Origin: Pleomorphomonas oryzae DSM 16300
GTDB lineage: Bacteria; Pseudomonadota; Alphaproteobacteria; Rhizobiales; Pleomorphomonadaceae
Direction of reading: 5' to 3'
Length of the DNA stretch: 64,000 nt
Assembly: GCF_000422965.1 (NCBI RefSeq)
Contig: NZ_AUHB01000005.1
Coordinates: 248,001-312,000 of the forward strand
In this document: positions 17,462 through 25,477 of the stretch, in pieces
Numbering within the stretch: the stretch's first letter is position 1
How the letters are laid out: every line of letters begins with the position of its first letter
Position numbers and translations under genes: made by a program
Notes under the pieces: generated by a model
Seen by the model: the letters and a program-made list of their open reading frames with translations, nothing else
The model's database searches: none
What the model was told of the DNA's origin: nothing

Positions 17462-18276
17462 TCTCGCGCGCCGACCTAGAACGCCTGCTGGCAGAGGATG
17501 TGCCCGCCGGTGATCTCACCACCGACGCCCTCGGCATTGGCGATCGTCCCGGTCGCATGGTCTTTGCGGCGCGCCACGACATGGTGCTCGCTGGCGTCGA
17601 GGTGGCGGCAAAGATGATGGATGGCCTTACCGTCGTCCTTCACGCCCGCGATGGCGATCAGCTGTCCGCCGGGGCTCCGATCCTGGAGGCGCGCGGGCCG
17701 GCAGCCGATCTGCACCGCGCCTGGAAAGCGGCGCAAACGCTCCTTGAAATCCTCTCCGGTATCGCCACGGCCACCCGCGCCGTGGTCGACGCGGCGGCAC
17801 CAGTTCCGGTCGCCACCACGCGCAAGACGGTACCGGGCGCGCGTGCCCTGTCGCAACTCGCCGTTCGGGCCGGTGGCGGCATCCTGCACCGACACGGGCT
17901 GTCGGAGACCATCCTGATCTTCGACGAGCATCGGTTGTTTCTGGCTGGCGAGAGCCTTGGCGAGATTGCCAAGCGTCTCCGGCGGACCCAGCCCGAGAAG
18001 GCGCTCGCCGTCGAGGTGAGCACGATCGACGAGGCGGCCGAGGCGGCTGTCGCAGGCTTCGACGTGGTGCAGCTCGAGAAATTCACGCCTGAAGCGGTCG
18101 CCGAGCTTGTCGCCCGTCTGCCGGAAAGAGGGCGCCGTGCGCGCCTCGCCGCGGCTGGTGGCATCAATCCCAATAACGCTGCCGCTTATGTCTCGGCCGG
18201 TGCCGATCTTCTCGTGACCTCCTGGCCCTATACCGCTCGTCCGCGCGACGTCGCCGTCACCTTTGCTGCCGACTGA
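17458..18276 (+). CDS. modD: ModD, nicotinate-nucleotide pyrophosphorylase-like protein
   Basis: 272 residues related to quinolinate phosphoribosyltransferase (NadC): EDVPAGDLTTDALG at the N-terminus, TRKTVPGARALSQLAVRAGGG in the middle, EVSTIDEAAEAAVAGFDVVQLEKF and AAAGGINPNNAAAYVSAGADLLVTS near the end. The ModD branch occurs with molybdate transport and alternative or Mo-nitrogenase genes; the actual reaction is uncertain and NAD synthesis is not implied. Begins with GTG overlapping the mop stop (GTGA), so translation is coupled to mop. Four bases after its stop a -24/-12 element for nifQ begins. Confidence 0.9.
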   Translation: MISRADLERLLAEDVPAGDLTTDALGIGDRPGRMVFAARHDMVLAGVEVAAKMMDGLTVVLHARDGDQLSAGAPILEARGPAADLHRAWKAAQTLLEILSGIATATRAVVDAAAPVPVATTRKTVPGARALSQLAVRAGGGILHRHGLSETILIFDEHRLFLAGESLGEIAKRLRRTQPEKALAVEVSTIDEAAEAAVAGFDVVQLEKFTPEAVAELVARLPERGRRARLAAAGGINPNNAAAYVSAGADLLVTSWPYTARPRDVAVTFAAD

Positions 18277-18279
18277 TCA

Positions 18280-18294
18280 CGGCACGGCCTTTGC
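18280..18294 (+). promoter_or_regulatory. Putative sigma-54 promoter of nifQ
   Basis: CGGCACG-N4-TTGC: matches the -24/-12 consensus except C for T at the first position, with exact spacing. Transcription would begin near 18306, before the NifA site at 18344 and about 70 bases before nifQ. Confidence 0.6.
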
Positions 18295-18343
18295 GCTGTC
18301 CCTCTTCGACCACCTTGGGAATCCGACAGGCGAGCCTTTGCCT

Positions 18344-18359
18344 TGTCGGGTTTCCGACA
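18344..18359 (+). promoter_or_regulatory. NifA site located downstream of the nifQ promoter
   Basis: Perfect TGT-N10-ACA with a fully symmetric core (TGTCGG-N4-CCGACA), nearly identical to the site at 19025. It lies about 50 bases downstream of the putative nifQ -12 element and only seven bases before the nifQ ribosome binding site. Confidence 0.75.
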
Positions 18360-18378
18360 GAGTTGAAGGAGGTGACAC

Positions 18379-19008
18379 ATGCCGGAGTCGACCTTTGCCC
18401 ACCACTATGTCGCGCTCCGCGCCGCTGCCCGATGGGTCCATGGCGAGGCGGAGGCTTTCGATGGTCATGTGCTGGCGGCCATTCTCGCGGCGGCGCTGAC
18501 CGAGGCGGAAGCGCCCGGCGTCTGCGTTGCCGATGGGCTCGGTCTTTCACCCGCCGAGATCAGCCGCCTCTTGGAATGTCATTTCCCGGGCTATGCGGTT
18601 TCCCGCCTCGACGGTCTCGCGCCAGGCGTCCCTTCGGAAGAGGAAACACTCCTCGCCGATCTGCTGTTGGCCCATCGCTCTGGTCCCGAGCCCGTCTCCA
18701 GCTGGCTTGCCTCTCTGATTGCGCGCCGGGCCATGCGGCCCGACCATCTCTGGCAGGATCTCGGCCTTAACGATCGCGGTGAGCTCAACCGTTTGCTCGC
18801 CCGTCATTTCCGAACGCTACACGCCGGCAACACCGGCAACATGCGCTGGAAGAAATACTTCTACCGCGTGCTTTGCGAGGCGGAAGGTTTCTCGCTTTGC
18901 GCGGCGCCGTCCTGCTCCGTGTGTTCCGACTTCATCGATTGTTTCGGTGCCGAGGATGGCCTCAGCCGCCTTGCTGGTTTGCGTCGGCGCATCGAGGAGG
19001 CCGCCTGA
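18379..19008 (+). CDS. nifQ: Molybdenum donor protein NifQ
   Basis: 209 residues. NifQ carries a Mo-Fe-S cluster and hands molybdenum to the NifEN/NifH complex. The hallmark cysteine motif C-X4-C-X2-C-X5-C is present near the C-terminus (CAAPSCSVCSDFIDC), preceded by the conserved MRWKKYFYRVLCE. AGGAGG is six bases before the ATG. The gene sits directly after mop-modD, so molybdate storage and the molybdenum donor are encoded side by side, and before the hesB-nifSVW operon. The N-terminal half is variable as in other NifQ proteins. Confidence 0.94.
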   Translation: MPESTFAHHYVALRAAARWVHGEAEAFDGHVLAAILAAALTEAEAPGVCVADGLGLSPAEISRLLECHFPGYAVSRLDGLAPGVPSEEETLLADLLLAHRSGPEPVSSWLASLIARRAMRPDHLWQDLGLNDRGELNRLLARHFRTLHAGNTGNMRWKKYFYRVLCEAEGFSLCAAPSCSVCSDFIDCFGAEDGLSRLAGLRRRIEEAA

Positions 19009-19024
19009 GCCGCCCCGGAAGACA

Positions 19025-19040
19025 TGTCGGTTTTCCGACA
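19025..19040 (+). promoter_or_regulatory. NifA upstream activator site for hesB-nifSVW
   Basis: Perfect symmetric TGT-N10-ACA (TGTCGG-TTTT-CCGACA), 41 bases before the -24 element at 19081, closer than the sites of nifB (73) and nifH (80). Confidence 0.78.
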
Positions 19041-19080
19041 AGGCGGGCTACAACTCGTGAAATTTCAAATGGTTAGGCGG

Positions 19081-19095
19081 TGGCATGCCTCATGC
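19081..19095 (+). promoter_or_regulatory. Sigma-54 promoter of hesB-nifSVW-draTG
   Basis: TGGCATG-N4-ATGC: full -24 element and correct spacing, with A instead of T at the first base of the -12 element but the essential GC retained. The start of transcription would be near 19107, 37 bases before hesB. Confidence 0.75.
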
Positions 19096-19143
19096 AAAGT
19101 GTCTGTCGACCCTTCGTTCTCCTGAAGCAAGAAGGACAGAACC

Positions 19144-19464
19144 ATGATCGAACTGACCGAAAGCGCCGCCAATGCCGTTCGAGCCGCACTCGCCGGCGCC
19201 GGCGAACACGCCGAAGGCTTGCGCATTGTCGTCGAAGCCGGCGGCTGTGCTGGCCTCCAATATCGCATGGGCCTTGAGAAGGACGAACGACCCGGCGACC
19301 TCGTGTTGGAGCAATCCGGCATCCGGCTCTACCTCGACGCGCTCACCCAGCGGCATGTGCCCGGCCTGGTGGTCGACTTTGTCAATGGCATCGAGCGATC
19401 GGGCTTCGTCTTCGACAATCCCAACGCTGCCTCTCGCTGCTCCTGCGGCAAGTCCTTCTGTTGA
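19144..19464 (+). CDS. HesB/IscA-type iron-sulfur assembly protein
   Basis: 106 residues of the A-type carrier family. The three conserved cysteines are present: one in EAGGCAGLQYRMG and two in the C-terminal CSCGKSFC. In nif clusters this branch (called IscN, nif-IscA or HesB) carries Fe-S clusters made by NifS to nitrogenase proteins. nifS begins ten bases after its stop, which matches that role; there is no nifU in the window, so this protein may be the only nif-linked scaffold or carrier here. GAAGGAC-like bases precede the ATG. Confidence 0.92.
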   Translation: MIELTESAANAVRAALAGAGEHAEGLRIVVEAGGCAGLQYRMGLEKDERPGDLVLEQSGIRLYLDALTQRHVPGLVVDFVNGIERSGFVFDNPNAASRCSCGKSFC

Positions 19465-19473
19465 GAGGTGCCG

Positions 19474-20631
19474 ATGCAGAGCCTCGTTTATCTCGACGCC
19501 AACGCCACGACGCCGATCGATCCTCGCGTCGCCGAAGCGATGCTGGTGGCGTCGATGGACCTTCCCGGCAATCCGTCTTCCGGTCATTCGGCCGGCCGAG
19601 CGGCAAGGCGCGCTCTGGAAGCCGCTCGCGGCGACGTCGCGGCGCTGATCGGGGCCAGCCGGCCTGACGAGATCCTCTTCACATCCGGCGGCAGCGAAAG
19701 CAACCTCACCGCCATCCGTGCTTCGTTGGCTGCCCGGCCCGGCCGGCACACGGTGGTGACCTCCACCATCGAGCACGCGTCGATCCATGCCACACTCAAT
19801 CAACTGGCGACGATCGATGGCGTTGCCGTTCGCCGCGTGCCCGTCGATGGCTGCGGTCGGCTTGATCTTGAGGCCTACCAGGCGGCCCTTGGCTCCGACG
19901 TCGCCCTCGTTACGTTGATGAGTGCGAATAATGAGACTGGCACGCTATTCCCAATTCCCGACCTCGTCCCGGCCGCTCATGCCGTCGGCGCGCTCTTTCA
20001 TACCGACGCGGTACAAGCGGCCGGCCGGACGGACATCGGCGTGACCGCCAGTGGCGTCGACATGGCCTCGCTGTCCGCCCACAAACTGCATGGTCCCAAG
20101 GGTGTCGGTGCACTCTACTTGCGGCACGGCACGCCGTTTTCAAGTCTTGTTACCGGCGGTGGACAAGAGCGTGGCCGCCGGGCCGGCACCGAGAATGTAC
20201 CGGGCATCGTCGGCTTCGGCGTCGCTGCCAGCCTAGTGCGGACTGAGGCTGATAGGACCTGTCTCGCTGCACTGCGCGATCGCCTCGAAGCAACGATTGC
20301 CGCGGTCTTACCGGATGTCGTCGTCCTCGGCGACCGTCATCACCGCTTGGCCAACACGGCTTGCCTAGCCTTTCCCGGCGCCGACGCCGAGATGATGCTC
20401 GATCGCCTGGATCGTGCGGGCGTTGCCGCCTCGGCTGGCTCGGCCTGTGCCGCCGGCGGTCGGCAGCCGAGCCGCGTTCTGGTTGCCATGGGGCAGGGCG
20501 GTTTTGCCCGCTCGACGATCCGCTTTTCGCTCTCCCGATTCAATAGCGACGCCGACATCGACCGTCTGCTGACGGTGTTGCCCTCCATCGCGCGGGAGGC
20601 ACGCGTCCCTCTTGCGGAGGCTGCGGCGTGA
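19474..20631 (+). CDS. nifS: Cysteine desulfurase NifS
   Basis: 385 residues, a PLP enzyme that removes sulfur from cysteine for Fe-S clusters. Visible features: [14 protein letters not shown] at the N-terminus, TSGGSESN (PLP phosphate), HTDAVQAAG, the PLP lysine in [10 protein letters not shown] and the active-site cysteine in [10 protein letters not shown]. Start ATG 19474 follows GAGAGG by five bases; a GTG at 19468 is an alternative. Located between hesB and nifV, overlapping the latter by four bases (GTGA). The active-site loop and length fit the group I NifS/IscS class. Confidence 0.96.
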   Translation: MQSLVYLDANATTPIDPRVAEAMLVASMDLPGNPSSGHSAGRAARRALEAARGDVAALIGASRPDEILFTSGGSESNLTAIRASLAARPGRHTVVTSTIEHASIHATLNQLATIDGVAVRRVPVDGCGRLDLEAYQAALGSDVALVTLMSANNETGTLFPIPDLVPAAHAVGALFHTDAVQAAGRTDIGVTASGVDMASLSAHKLHGPKGVGALYLRHGTPFSSLVTGGGQERGRRAGTENVPGIVGFGVAASLVRTEADRTCLAALRDRLEATIAAVLPDVVVLGDRHHRLANTACLAFPGADAEMMLDRLDRAGVAASAGSACAAGGRQPSRVLVAMGQGGFARSTIRFSLSRFNSDADIDRLLTVLPSIAREARVPLAEAAA

Positions 20632-21755
20632 CCGACAGTCGCATCAACGATACGACGTTGCGCGATGGCGAACAGGCGCCGGGCGTCGCTTTCACCATTG
20701 CCGAGAAACTCTCCATCGCCGAGGCCCTTGCCGATGCCGGCGTTGCCGAGATCGAGGTCGGTACGCCGGCCATGGGCGATGACGAGATTGCCGGCATCGC
20801 GGCCGTGGTCGCTCTGGCGCTGCCGACGCGCATTGCCGTCTGGTGCCGCATGTGCGACGCCGATCTCGCTGCCGCCGTTCGCACCGGCGCGCCGGCCATC
20901 AACCTGTCGATCCCCGCCTCCGACCTGCAACTCGCCGCCAAGCTCGGCATCAACCGGCAGCAGGCCGTCGCTCGCATCCGCCGTTACGTGCCCATGGCCC
21001 TTGACCTCGGTTTTACGGTCTCGGTAGGTGCCGAGGATGCCTCGCGGGCCGATCCCGACCATCTCGCGGCCATGGCCGAGGCGGTGGAGGCCGCTGGCGG
21101 CACCCGCCTCAGGATTGCCGACACCGTCGGCGTGCTCGATCCGATGTCGACCACGGCGCTTGTGGCTTCGTTGCGTGCCCGTACTACGCTCGCCCTCGAA
21201 TTCCACGGCCACAACGATCTCGGTCTCGCCACCGCCAACACGCTCGCCGCCCTGCGCGCCGGCTGTACCGATGCTTCGGTGACCGTGCTCGGTCTCGGCG
21301 AGCGGGCCGGCAATGCCGCGCTCGAGGAAGTCGCTGTGGCACTGCTGCGTCTTGACGGACGGAGCGCGGGCGTTCGCCTGCCAGCATTGCAGCCATTGGC
21401 CAACCTCGTCGCCACCGCCGCCGGCCGCAGCATACCGCCCGCCAAGGCGATCGTGGGCAGTGACGTTTTTACCCATGAAAGCGGCCTGCACGTCGCTGGT
21501 CTGATCAAAAAGGCCGAGACCTATCAGGGCCTCGACCCGGCATTGCTTGGCCGCAGCCATGCGATCGTGGTTGGCAAGCACTCCGGCGGCCGGGCGCTGG
21601 CTCATGTCCTCGCCCGTCGCGGCATCGCTCTCGATCCAAACCTTGCGGCGCCGCTGGTCGCGGCGGTGCGGCGGGCCGCCGTCGAACGCAAGCGGGCGCT
21701 CACCCCCGGCGAACTCGAACGCCTGCACGCCGCCCTTGTCGCTGCCGTTTTTTGA
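20628..21755 (+). CDS. nifV: Homocitrate synthase NifV
   Basis: 375 residues. Condenses acetyl-CoA with 2-oxoglutarate to homocitrate, the organic ligand of FeMo-cofactor. DRE-TIM-type features: [17 protein letters not shown] (metal-binding TLRDGEQ), [22 protein letters not shown] (metal His pair HGHND) and [11 protein letters not shown], followed by [10 protein letters not shown] in the C-terminal part. GTG start overlaps the nifS stop, so expression is coupled. NifV presence means the organism makes homocitrate itself rather than obtaining it from a plant host, which favours a free-living diazotroph. Confidence 0.96.
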   Translation: MTDSRINDTTLRDGEQAPGVAFTIAEKLSIAEALADAGVAEIEVGTPAMGDDEIAGIAAVVALALPTRIAVWCRMCDADLAAAVRTGAPAINLSIPASDLQLAAKLGINRQQAVARIRRYVPMALDLGFTVSVGAEDASRADPDHLAAMAEAVEAAGGTRLRIADTVGVLDPMSTTALVASLRARTTLALEFHGHNDLGLATANTLAALRAGCTDASVTVLGLGERAGNAALEEVAVALLRLDGRSAGVRLPALQPLANLVATAAGRSIPPAKAIVGSDVFTHESGLHVAGLIKKAETYQGLDPALLGRSHAIVVGKHSGGRALAHVLARRGIALDPNLAAPLVAAVRRAAVERKRALTPGELERLHAALVAAVF

Positions 21756-21766
21756 AGGAGGAACCC

Positions 21767-22150
21767 ATGTCCTGCCCGATCGACCGCCCCATTCCCGATG
21801 TCACCAACATTCTCACCCGCCTTAAGCAACTCTCGTCGGCCGAGGAGTTTTTCGAGGCTCTTGGCGTCCGTTTCGAGCCTGAACGCCTCGCCATCTGCCG
21901 CCTGCATGTCCTCAGGCGCATGGGAGAGTTACTCGTTGGTGACGATCTCGAGGGGCTGCCCGACGCCGTCGCCGCTGCCCGTGCCCGCTCGATGCTCGAA
22001 CGCGCCTATCGACAGCTGGCGGGCGCCTCGCCGCTGGAGACACGTCTTTTCAAAGTGCTGAAGGATCGCGACCCCAACCGGCCGGCCGCGTCGCCGAGCC
22101 GGCCGTTCGTAGCGCTTGACGATATACTCCGGCCGATCGACGGCGTCTGA
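21767..22150 (+). CDS. nifW: Nitrogenase stabilising/protective protein NifW
   Basis: 127 residues of the NifW family: LKQLSSAEEFFEALGVRFEP near the N-terminus and then LHVLRRMGELL, followed by ARSMLERAYRQLAGASPLETRLFKVLKD. NifW associates with NifDK and is thought to help maturation or protect it against oxygen. ATG 21767 has AAGGAGGA five bases before it; the frame is open 15 bases upstream with a TTG that is unlikely to be used. draT begins 10 bases after the stop, so nitrogenase switch-off genes appear to be on the same transcript. Confidence 0.93.
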   Translation: MSCPIDRPIPDVTNILTRLKQLSSAEEFFEALGVRFEPERLAICRLHVLRRMGELLVGDDLEGLPDAVAAARARSMLERAYRQLAGASPLETRLFKVLKDRDPNRPAASPSRPFVALDDILRPIDGV

Positions 22151-22160
22151 GTTCCTGGGG

Positions 22161-22994
22161 ATGGGTCGCGAAGAAATCGATACCGCGCCAGCTGACGACC
22201 TGATCGGCCATTCGACCAACCTCGTCGGATTGCCGACGCGGATCCTGGCTGGTGTCGCGTTCAACGCGCGACCATTGCCTACCCATATTTCCGGCGTCCG
22301 CGAAATGAACGGCGGCTTGTTCGAGATGCTTGAACTCGCCGGTGATTTGGGCGAGGCGGGCGAAGCCTTCACCAACTACATGATGGCGATGTTCGGCATC
22401 GATCAGGAGCAGCGCGAGCCGGGCGAAAGGAGCGGGCGTCGGCGCTTCCGCTCGTCCTATCTGCGCCTCATCAAGGGCTGGGGTTATGACAGCAACAGTC
22501 CGGAAGGCGCTGTGCTGAAAGGGTGGGTTGAGAGCCGTTTCGGCATTTTCCCGACCTTTCACAAGGAGCGGTTGGTCAGGCTGGCCCCTGATGCCTGGGC
22601 GACCTATGTCACCGAGAAGATGTCCAGCCGCTTCCACAACAACTCGATCATGGCGCAGCTCGATCTGCTTTATGAATTCTGCCAGTGGACCCTTCGCCGC
22701 TTTGCCTTCCCCGAAGAAAGTCACGTCACGCTTTTTCGTGGCGTCAATGATTTCCATGAGCACCCGATCAAAGCGAAACTTGATCGGCGAAGACTGGTGA
22801 TGCGCCTCAATAGCCTCTCGTCTTTCACCGCGGAACGGCAGATCGCCGACTGTTTTGGCGACGTCGTTCTGATGGCGCAGGTACCGCGCGAAAAGATCCT
22901 GTTTTTCAATACGATTTTGGCCTCTCACCCATTGAAGGGGGAGGGCGAGTTCCTAGTGATCGGCGGTGACTACGAGCTTTGTGTGATGCCATGA
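22161..22994 (+). CDS. draT: NAD(+)-dinitrogen-reductase ADP-ribosyltransferase DraT
   Basis: 277 residues. Transfers ADP-ribose from NAD to the Arg in the CAGRG loop of NifH, switching nitrogenase off after ammonium addition or energy loss. Recognised by ILAGVAFNARPLPTHISGVRE, FRSSYLRLIKGWGYDSNSPEGA, ESRFGIFPTFHKE and the C-terminal MRLNSLSSFTAERQIADCFG. Start ATG 22161 gives family length; the frame is open with a TTG at 22116 inside nifW. It follows nifW by 10 bases and precedes draG, unlike the more familiar arrangement beside nifH. GlnB/GlnK control is expected from the family but no gene for it is in the window. Confidence 0.95.
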   Translation: MGREEIDTAPADDLIGHSTNLVGLPTRILAGVAFNARPLPTHISGVREMNGGLFEMLELAGDLGEAGEAFTNYMMAMFGIDQEQREPGERSGRRRFRSSYLRLIKGWGYDSNSPEGAVLKGWVESRFGIFPTFHKERLVRLAPDAWATYVTEKMSSRFHNNSIMAQLDLLYEFCQWTLRRFAFPEESHVTLFRGVNDFHEHPIKAKLDRRRLVMRLNSLSSFTAERQIADCFGDVVLMAQVPREKILFFNTILASHPLKGEGEFLVIGGDYELCVMP

Positions 22995-23034
22995 CGATTT
23001 GTCATTTCGCCTTACGACGATCGAGGAAGTCGGC

Positions 23035-23916
23035 ATGACAGGGCTGCCGGTGGAAGACCGGGCCCTTGCCGCCTTTTTGGGGTTGGCCATTGGTGACGCG
23101 CTCGGTGCGACCGTCGAGTTCATGACCCGGCGCGAGATTGCCGCCGAACACGGCGTGCTCCGGGACATCGTCGGTGGTGGTTGGCTCCATCTCAAAGCCG
23201 GTGCGGTGACCGACGATACGGCGATGGCAATCGCGCTCGGCAACTCGCTCGTCCGCAGGAATGGTCTCGATTTGACCGACCTCTGCGAGGAGTTTGCCAC
23301 CTGGCTTCGATCGGGTCCGCTCGATGTTGGCAATACCTGCCGACGCGGCATCCGCCGCTACATCCAGCGCGGTCTTGTCACGGGACAGGTCAATGAGGGA
23401 GACGCCGGCAACGGCGCTGCGATGCGCTTTCTGCCGGTAGCCATCGCCAACCATCGTAACGCGGAGCGGGCACGACACTGGGCGGTGGAGCAGGCACACA
23501 CCACCCACAATCATCCTCTGTCCGACGCCGCCTGCGAAACGCTGGCTGCCATGGTCGTTGCGTTGCTTGCTGGCGATGGGAAGGCGGTCGCAATGGAGCT
23601 GGCCGAGCAATTGGTTGGGCGCTATCCGACCTTCCGTTTTGTTCCCTATTCGGGCATGTCATCGGCTTATGTGGTCGACACCCTGCAGACGGCATTCGAT
23701 GGCTATTTCTCGACGGCTTCCTTCGAGGACTGCCTGATCCGCGTGGTCAATCAGGGGGGCGACGCCGACACCGCCGGCGCCATTGCCGGTGCGCTCGCCG
23801 GCGCGACCTATGGCCTCAACGCGATACCCAAGCGCTGGCTGAAGGCTCTGGACCGAGAGACGGTCGCGACAATCCGCGCGCTGGTGCCAAGGCTGCTGGT
23901 GATCTCGGACCATTGA
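23035..23916 (+). CDS. draG: ADP-ribosyl-[dinitrogen reductase] hydrolase DraG
   Basis: 293 residues. Removes ADP-ribose from NifH using a dimanganese site. Metal ligands are visible in GAVTDDTAMAIAL and in NQGGDADTAGAIAGALAG, with GLAIGDALGATVEF and NEGDAGNGAAMRFLP as further family motifs. The ATG at 23035 lies 40 bases after the draT stop; upstream frame without a start codon other than TTG is ignored. Its 3' end faces the DNA ligase gene with a gap of ten bases, marking the end of the nif island. Together with draT it provides the reversible post-translational switch. Confidence 0.95.
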   Translation: MTGLPVEDRALAAFLGLAIGDALGATVEFMTRREIAAEHGVLRDIVGGGWLHLKAGAVTDDTAMAIALGNSLVRRNGLDLTDLCEEFATWLRSGPLDVGNTCRRGIRRYIQRGLVTGQVNEGDAGNGAAMRFLPVAIANHRNAERARHWAVEQAHTTHNHPLSDAACETLAAMVVALLAGDGKAVAMELAEQLVGRYPTFRFVPYSGMSSAYVVDTLQTAFDGYFSTASFEDCLIRVVNQGGDADTAGAIAGALAGATYGLNAIPKRWLKALDRETVATIRALVPRLLVISDH

Positions 23917-23926
23917 TGCCCATGCG

Positions 23927-25477
23927 TCACAGCATGGCCCTCAGCGTCTCAAGCCGGTCGGCCTCGGTTGCCGGCTTGTCGGTCCGGATGCGCGAGATGC
24001 GGGGAAAGCGCATCGCGATGCCGGAGCGGTGGCGCTGCGACACGTTCAGTCCCTCGAAGGCCACCTCGACCACCAGTTTCGGCGCGAGTTGGCGCACCGG
24101 GCCAAAGCGCTGGACGGTGTTCTTGCACACGAAGCGGTCGAGTTCGCGGAGTTCCTCGTCGGTGAAGCCGAAATAGGCCTTGCCGACCGGGATCAGCTCT
24201 TCGCCTTCCCATAGCCCAAACGTGAAATCGCTGTAGAAACCGGAGCGTTTCCCGTGCCCGGACTGCGCATAGAGCAGCACCGCGTCGATCACCATGGGGT
24301 CGCGTTTCCACTTGAACCAAGGGCCGCGTGGACGACCGGCGATATATGGCGTGTCGAGACGCTTGATCATCACGCCCTCAATCACTGGGGAATGCGGCGC
24401 GGCACGTATCTCCGTGAGTTCCTCCCAGGTCTTGAAGGGGAGAAGCGGCGACAGCTCTATTCGAGGACTGTCGAACTGTGCGGCTTCGAGGCGGGAGCGC
24501 CGGATGGAAAGTGGCAGGGCGCGCAGATCCTCGCCATTCCAGGTCAGGATATCGTAGAGCATGAGCGCTGCCGGATGGCTTTGCAGCATGGCGCGGCTGA
24601 CTGCTTTGCGGCCGAGCCGCTTTTGGAGATCGGCGAAGGGGGCGGTCTCGGCGCCGCGGCGGACCAGTAATTCCCCATCCACGGCACCCTCGAACGTCAT
24701 CGTCTCGATGATGTCGGGAAAAGCGGCGCTGATCTCCTCACCCGCGCGGGTATAAAGCTTGCGCACCCCGCCTTCGGCAACGGCCTGGACGCGGATACCG
24801 TCCCATTTCCATTCGGCAATATGCTCGGTGGGGTCAAGCGATGTGAGTTCTTCCGGTGTAATCGGCGTCGCGAGCATCACCGGTCGAAACGGCGCGGTTG
24901 CCGCGGCGGGGGAAGGACCGCCCGCCAGCCAGGTGAAGAGCGGCAGGAAAGGAGCGGTTTGGCCGTGCCAGATTTCCTCGATTTCTTCGCTGCCGCGCGG
25001 TGTGCCCATCGCCAGCGCCGCGCGGGCGAGCCGCACCGAGACGCCGATCCGCAGATTACCGGTTGCGAGTTTCAGGAGCGCCAGTCGCTCGGGTGGCGTC
25101 AGCCGATCCAGGAGCTCGGCGATCACGCCGGGCAGCGCCAGCTTGCCCGTCTCGCGCAGCAATGTGACCGCTTGCGAGAGGGAAACCTCGGTGCTGACCT
25201 GCGTTTCGGTTGGCCATATCAGCGCGATGGTCTCGGCCAGGTCGCCAACGAAATCATAGGACAGACGGAAAAGCTGCTCGTCCACCCGCTCGGAAGCCAA
25301 CCGCTTCAGGAGCGAGGGCGAGACTTGCCGCAGATCCAGCATGCCGGTCAGCGCCGCCAGAGCGTAGCCACGATCGGGATCGGGCGTGGTCTGGAAGTAA
25401 TGCGAGAGTATGGTGAGCTTCGCATTGCGGGCAGGCGTGAAGGCCAGACGCTCGAGGAGGCGGGCAAAAGCTTTCAT
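23927..25477 (-). CDS. ATP-dependent DNA ligase
   Basis: 516 residues. N-terminal DNA-binding domain about 1-190, then the nucleotidyltransferase domain with the adenylated lysine in EWKWDGIR (motif I), DGELLVRRG (motif III), EGVMIKRLDTPY (motif IV) and GPWFKWKRDP (motif V), and a C-terminal OB fold with VVEVAFEGLNVSQRHRSG. This is the LigB-like bacterial class that travels with a metallo-beta-lactamase-type exonuclease and often with a DEAH helicase and PdeM nuclease in a DNA damage response set. Here only the exonuclease is present, overlapping by four bases upstream. No link to nitrogen fixation is implied; it is convergent with draG. Confidence 0.93.
   Translation of the reverse strand: MKAFARLLERLAFTPARNAKLTILSHYFQTTPDPDRGYALAALTGMLDLRQVSPSLLKRLASERVDEQLFRLSYDFVGDLAETIALIWPTETQVSTEVSLSQAVTLLRETGKLALPGVIAELLDRLTPPERLALLKLATGNLRIGVSVRLARAALAMGTPRGSEEIEEIWHGQTAPFLPLFTWLAGGPSPAAATAPFRPVMLATPITPEELTSLDPTEHIAEWKWDGIRVQAVAEGGVRKLYTRAGEEISAAFPDIIETMTFEGAVDGELLVRRGAETAPFADLQKRLGRKAVSRAMLQSHPAALMLYDILTWNGEDLRALPLSIRRSRLEAAQFDSPRIELSPLLPFKTWEELTEIRAAPHSPVIEGVMIKRLDTPYIAGRPRGPWFKWKRDPMVIDAVLLYAQSGHGKRSGFYSDFTFGLWEGEELIPVGKAYFGFTDEELRELDRFVCKNTVQRFGPVRQLAPKLVVEVAFEGLNVSQRHRSGIAMRFPRISRIRTDKPATEADRLETLRAML

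Noticed and set aside
17458-18276. Quinolinate phosphoribosyltransferase NadC for NAD synthesis
   Set aside because: The sequence is of that superfamily, but its overlap with mop and placement in a molybdenum/nif context fit ModD better.
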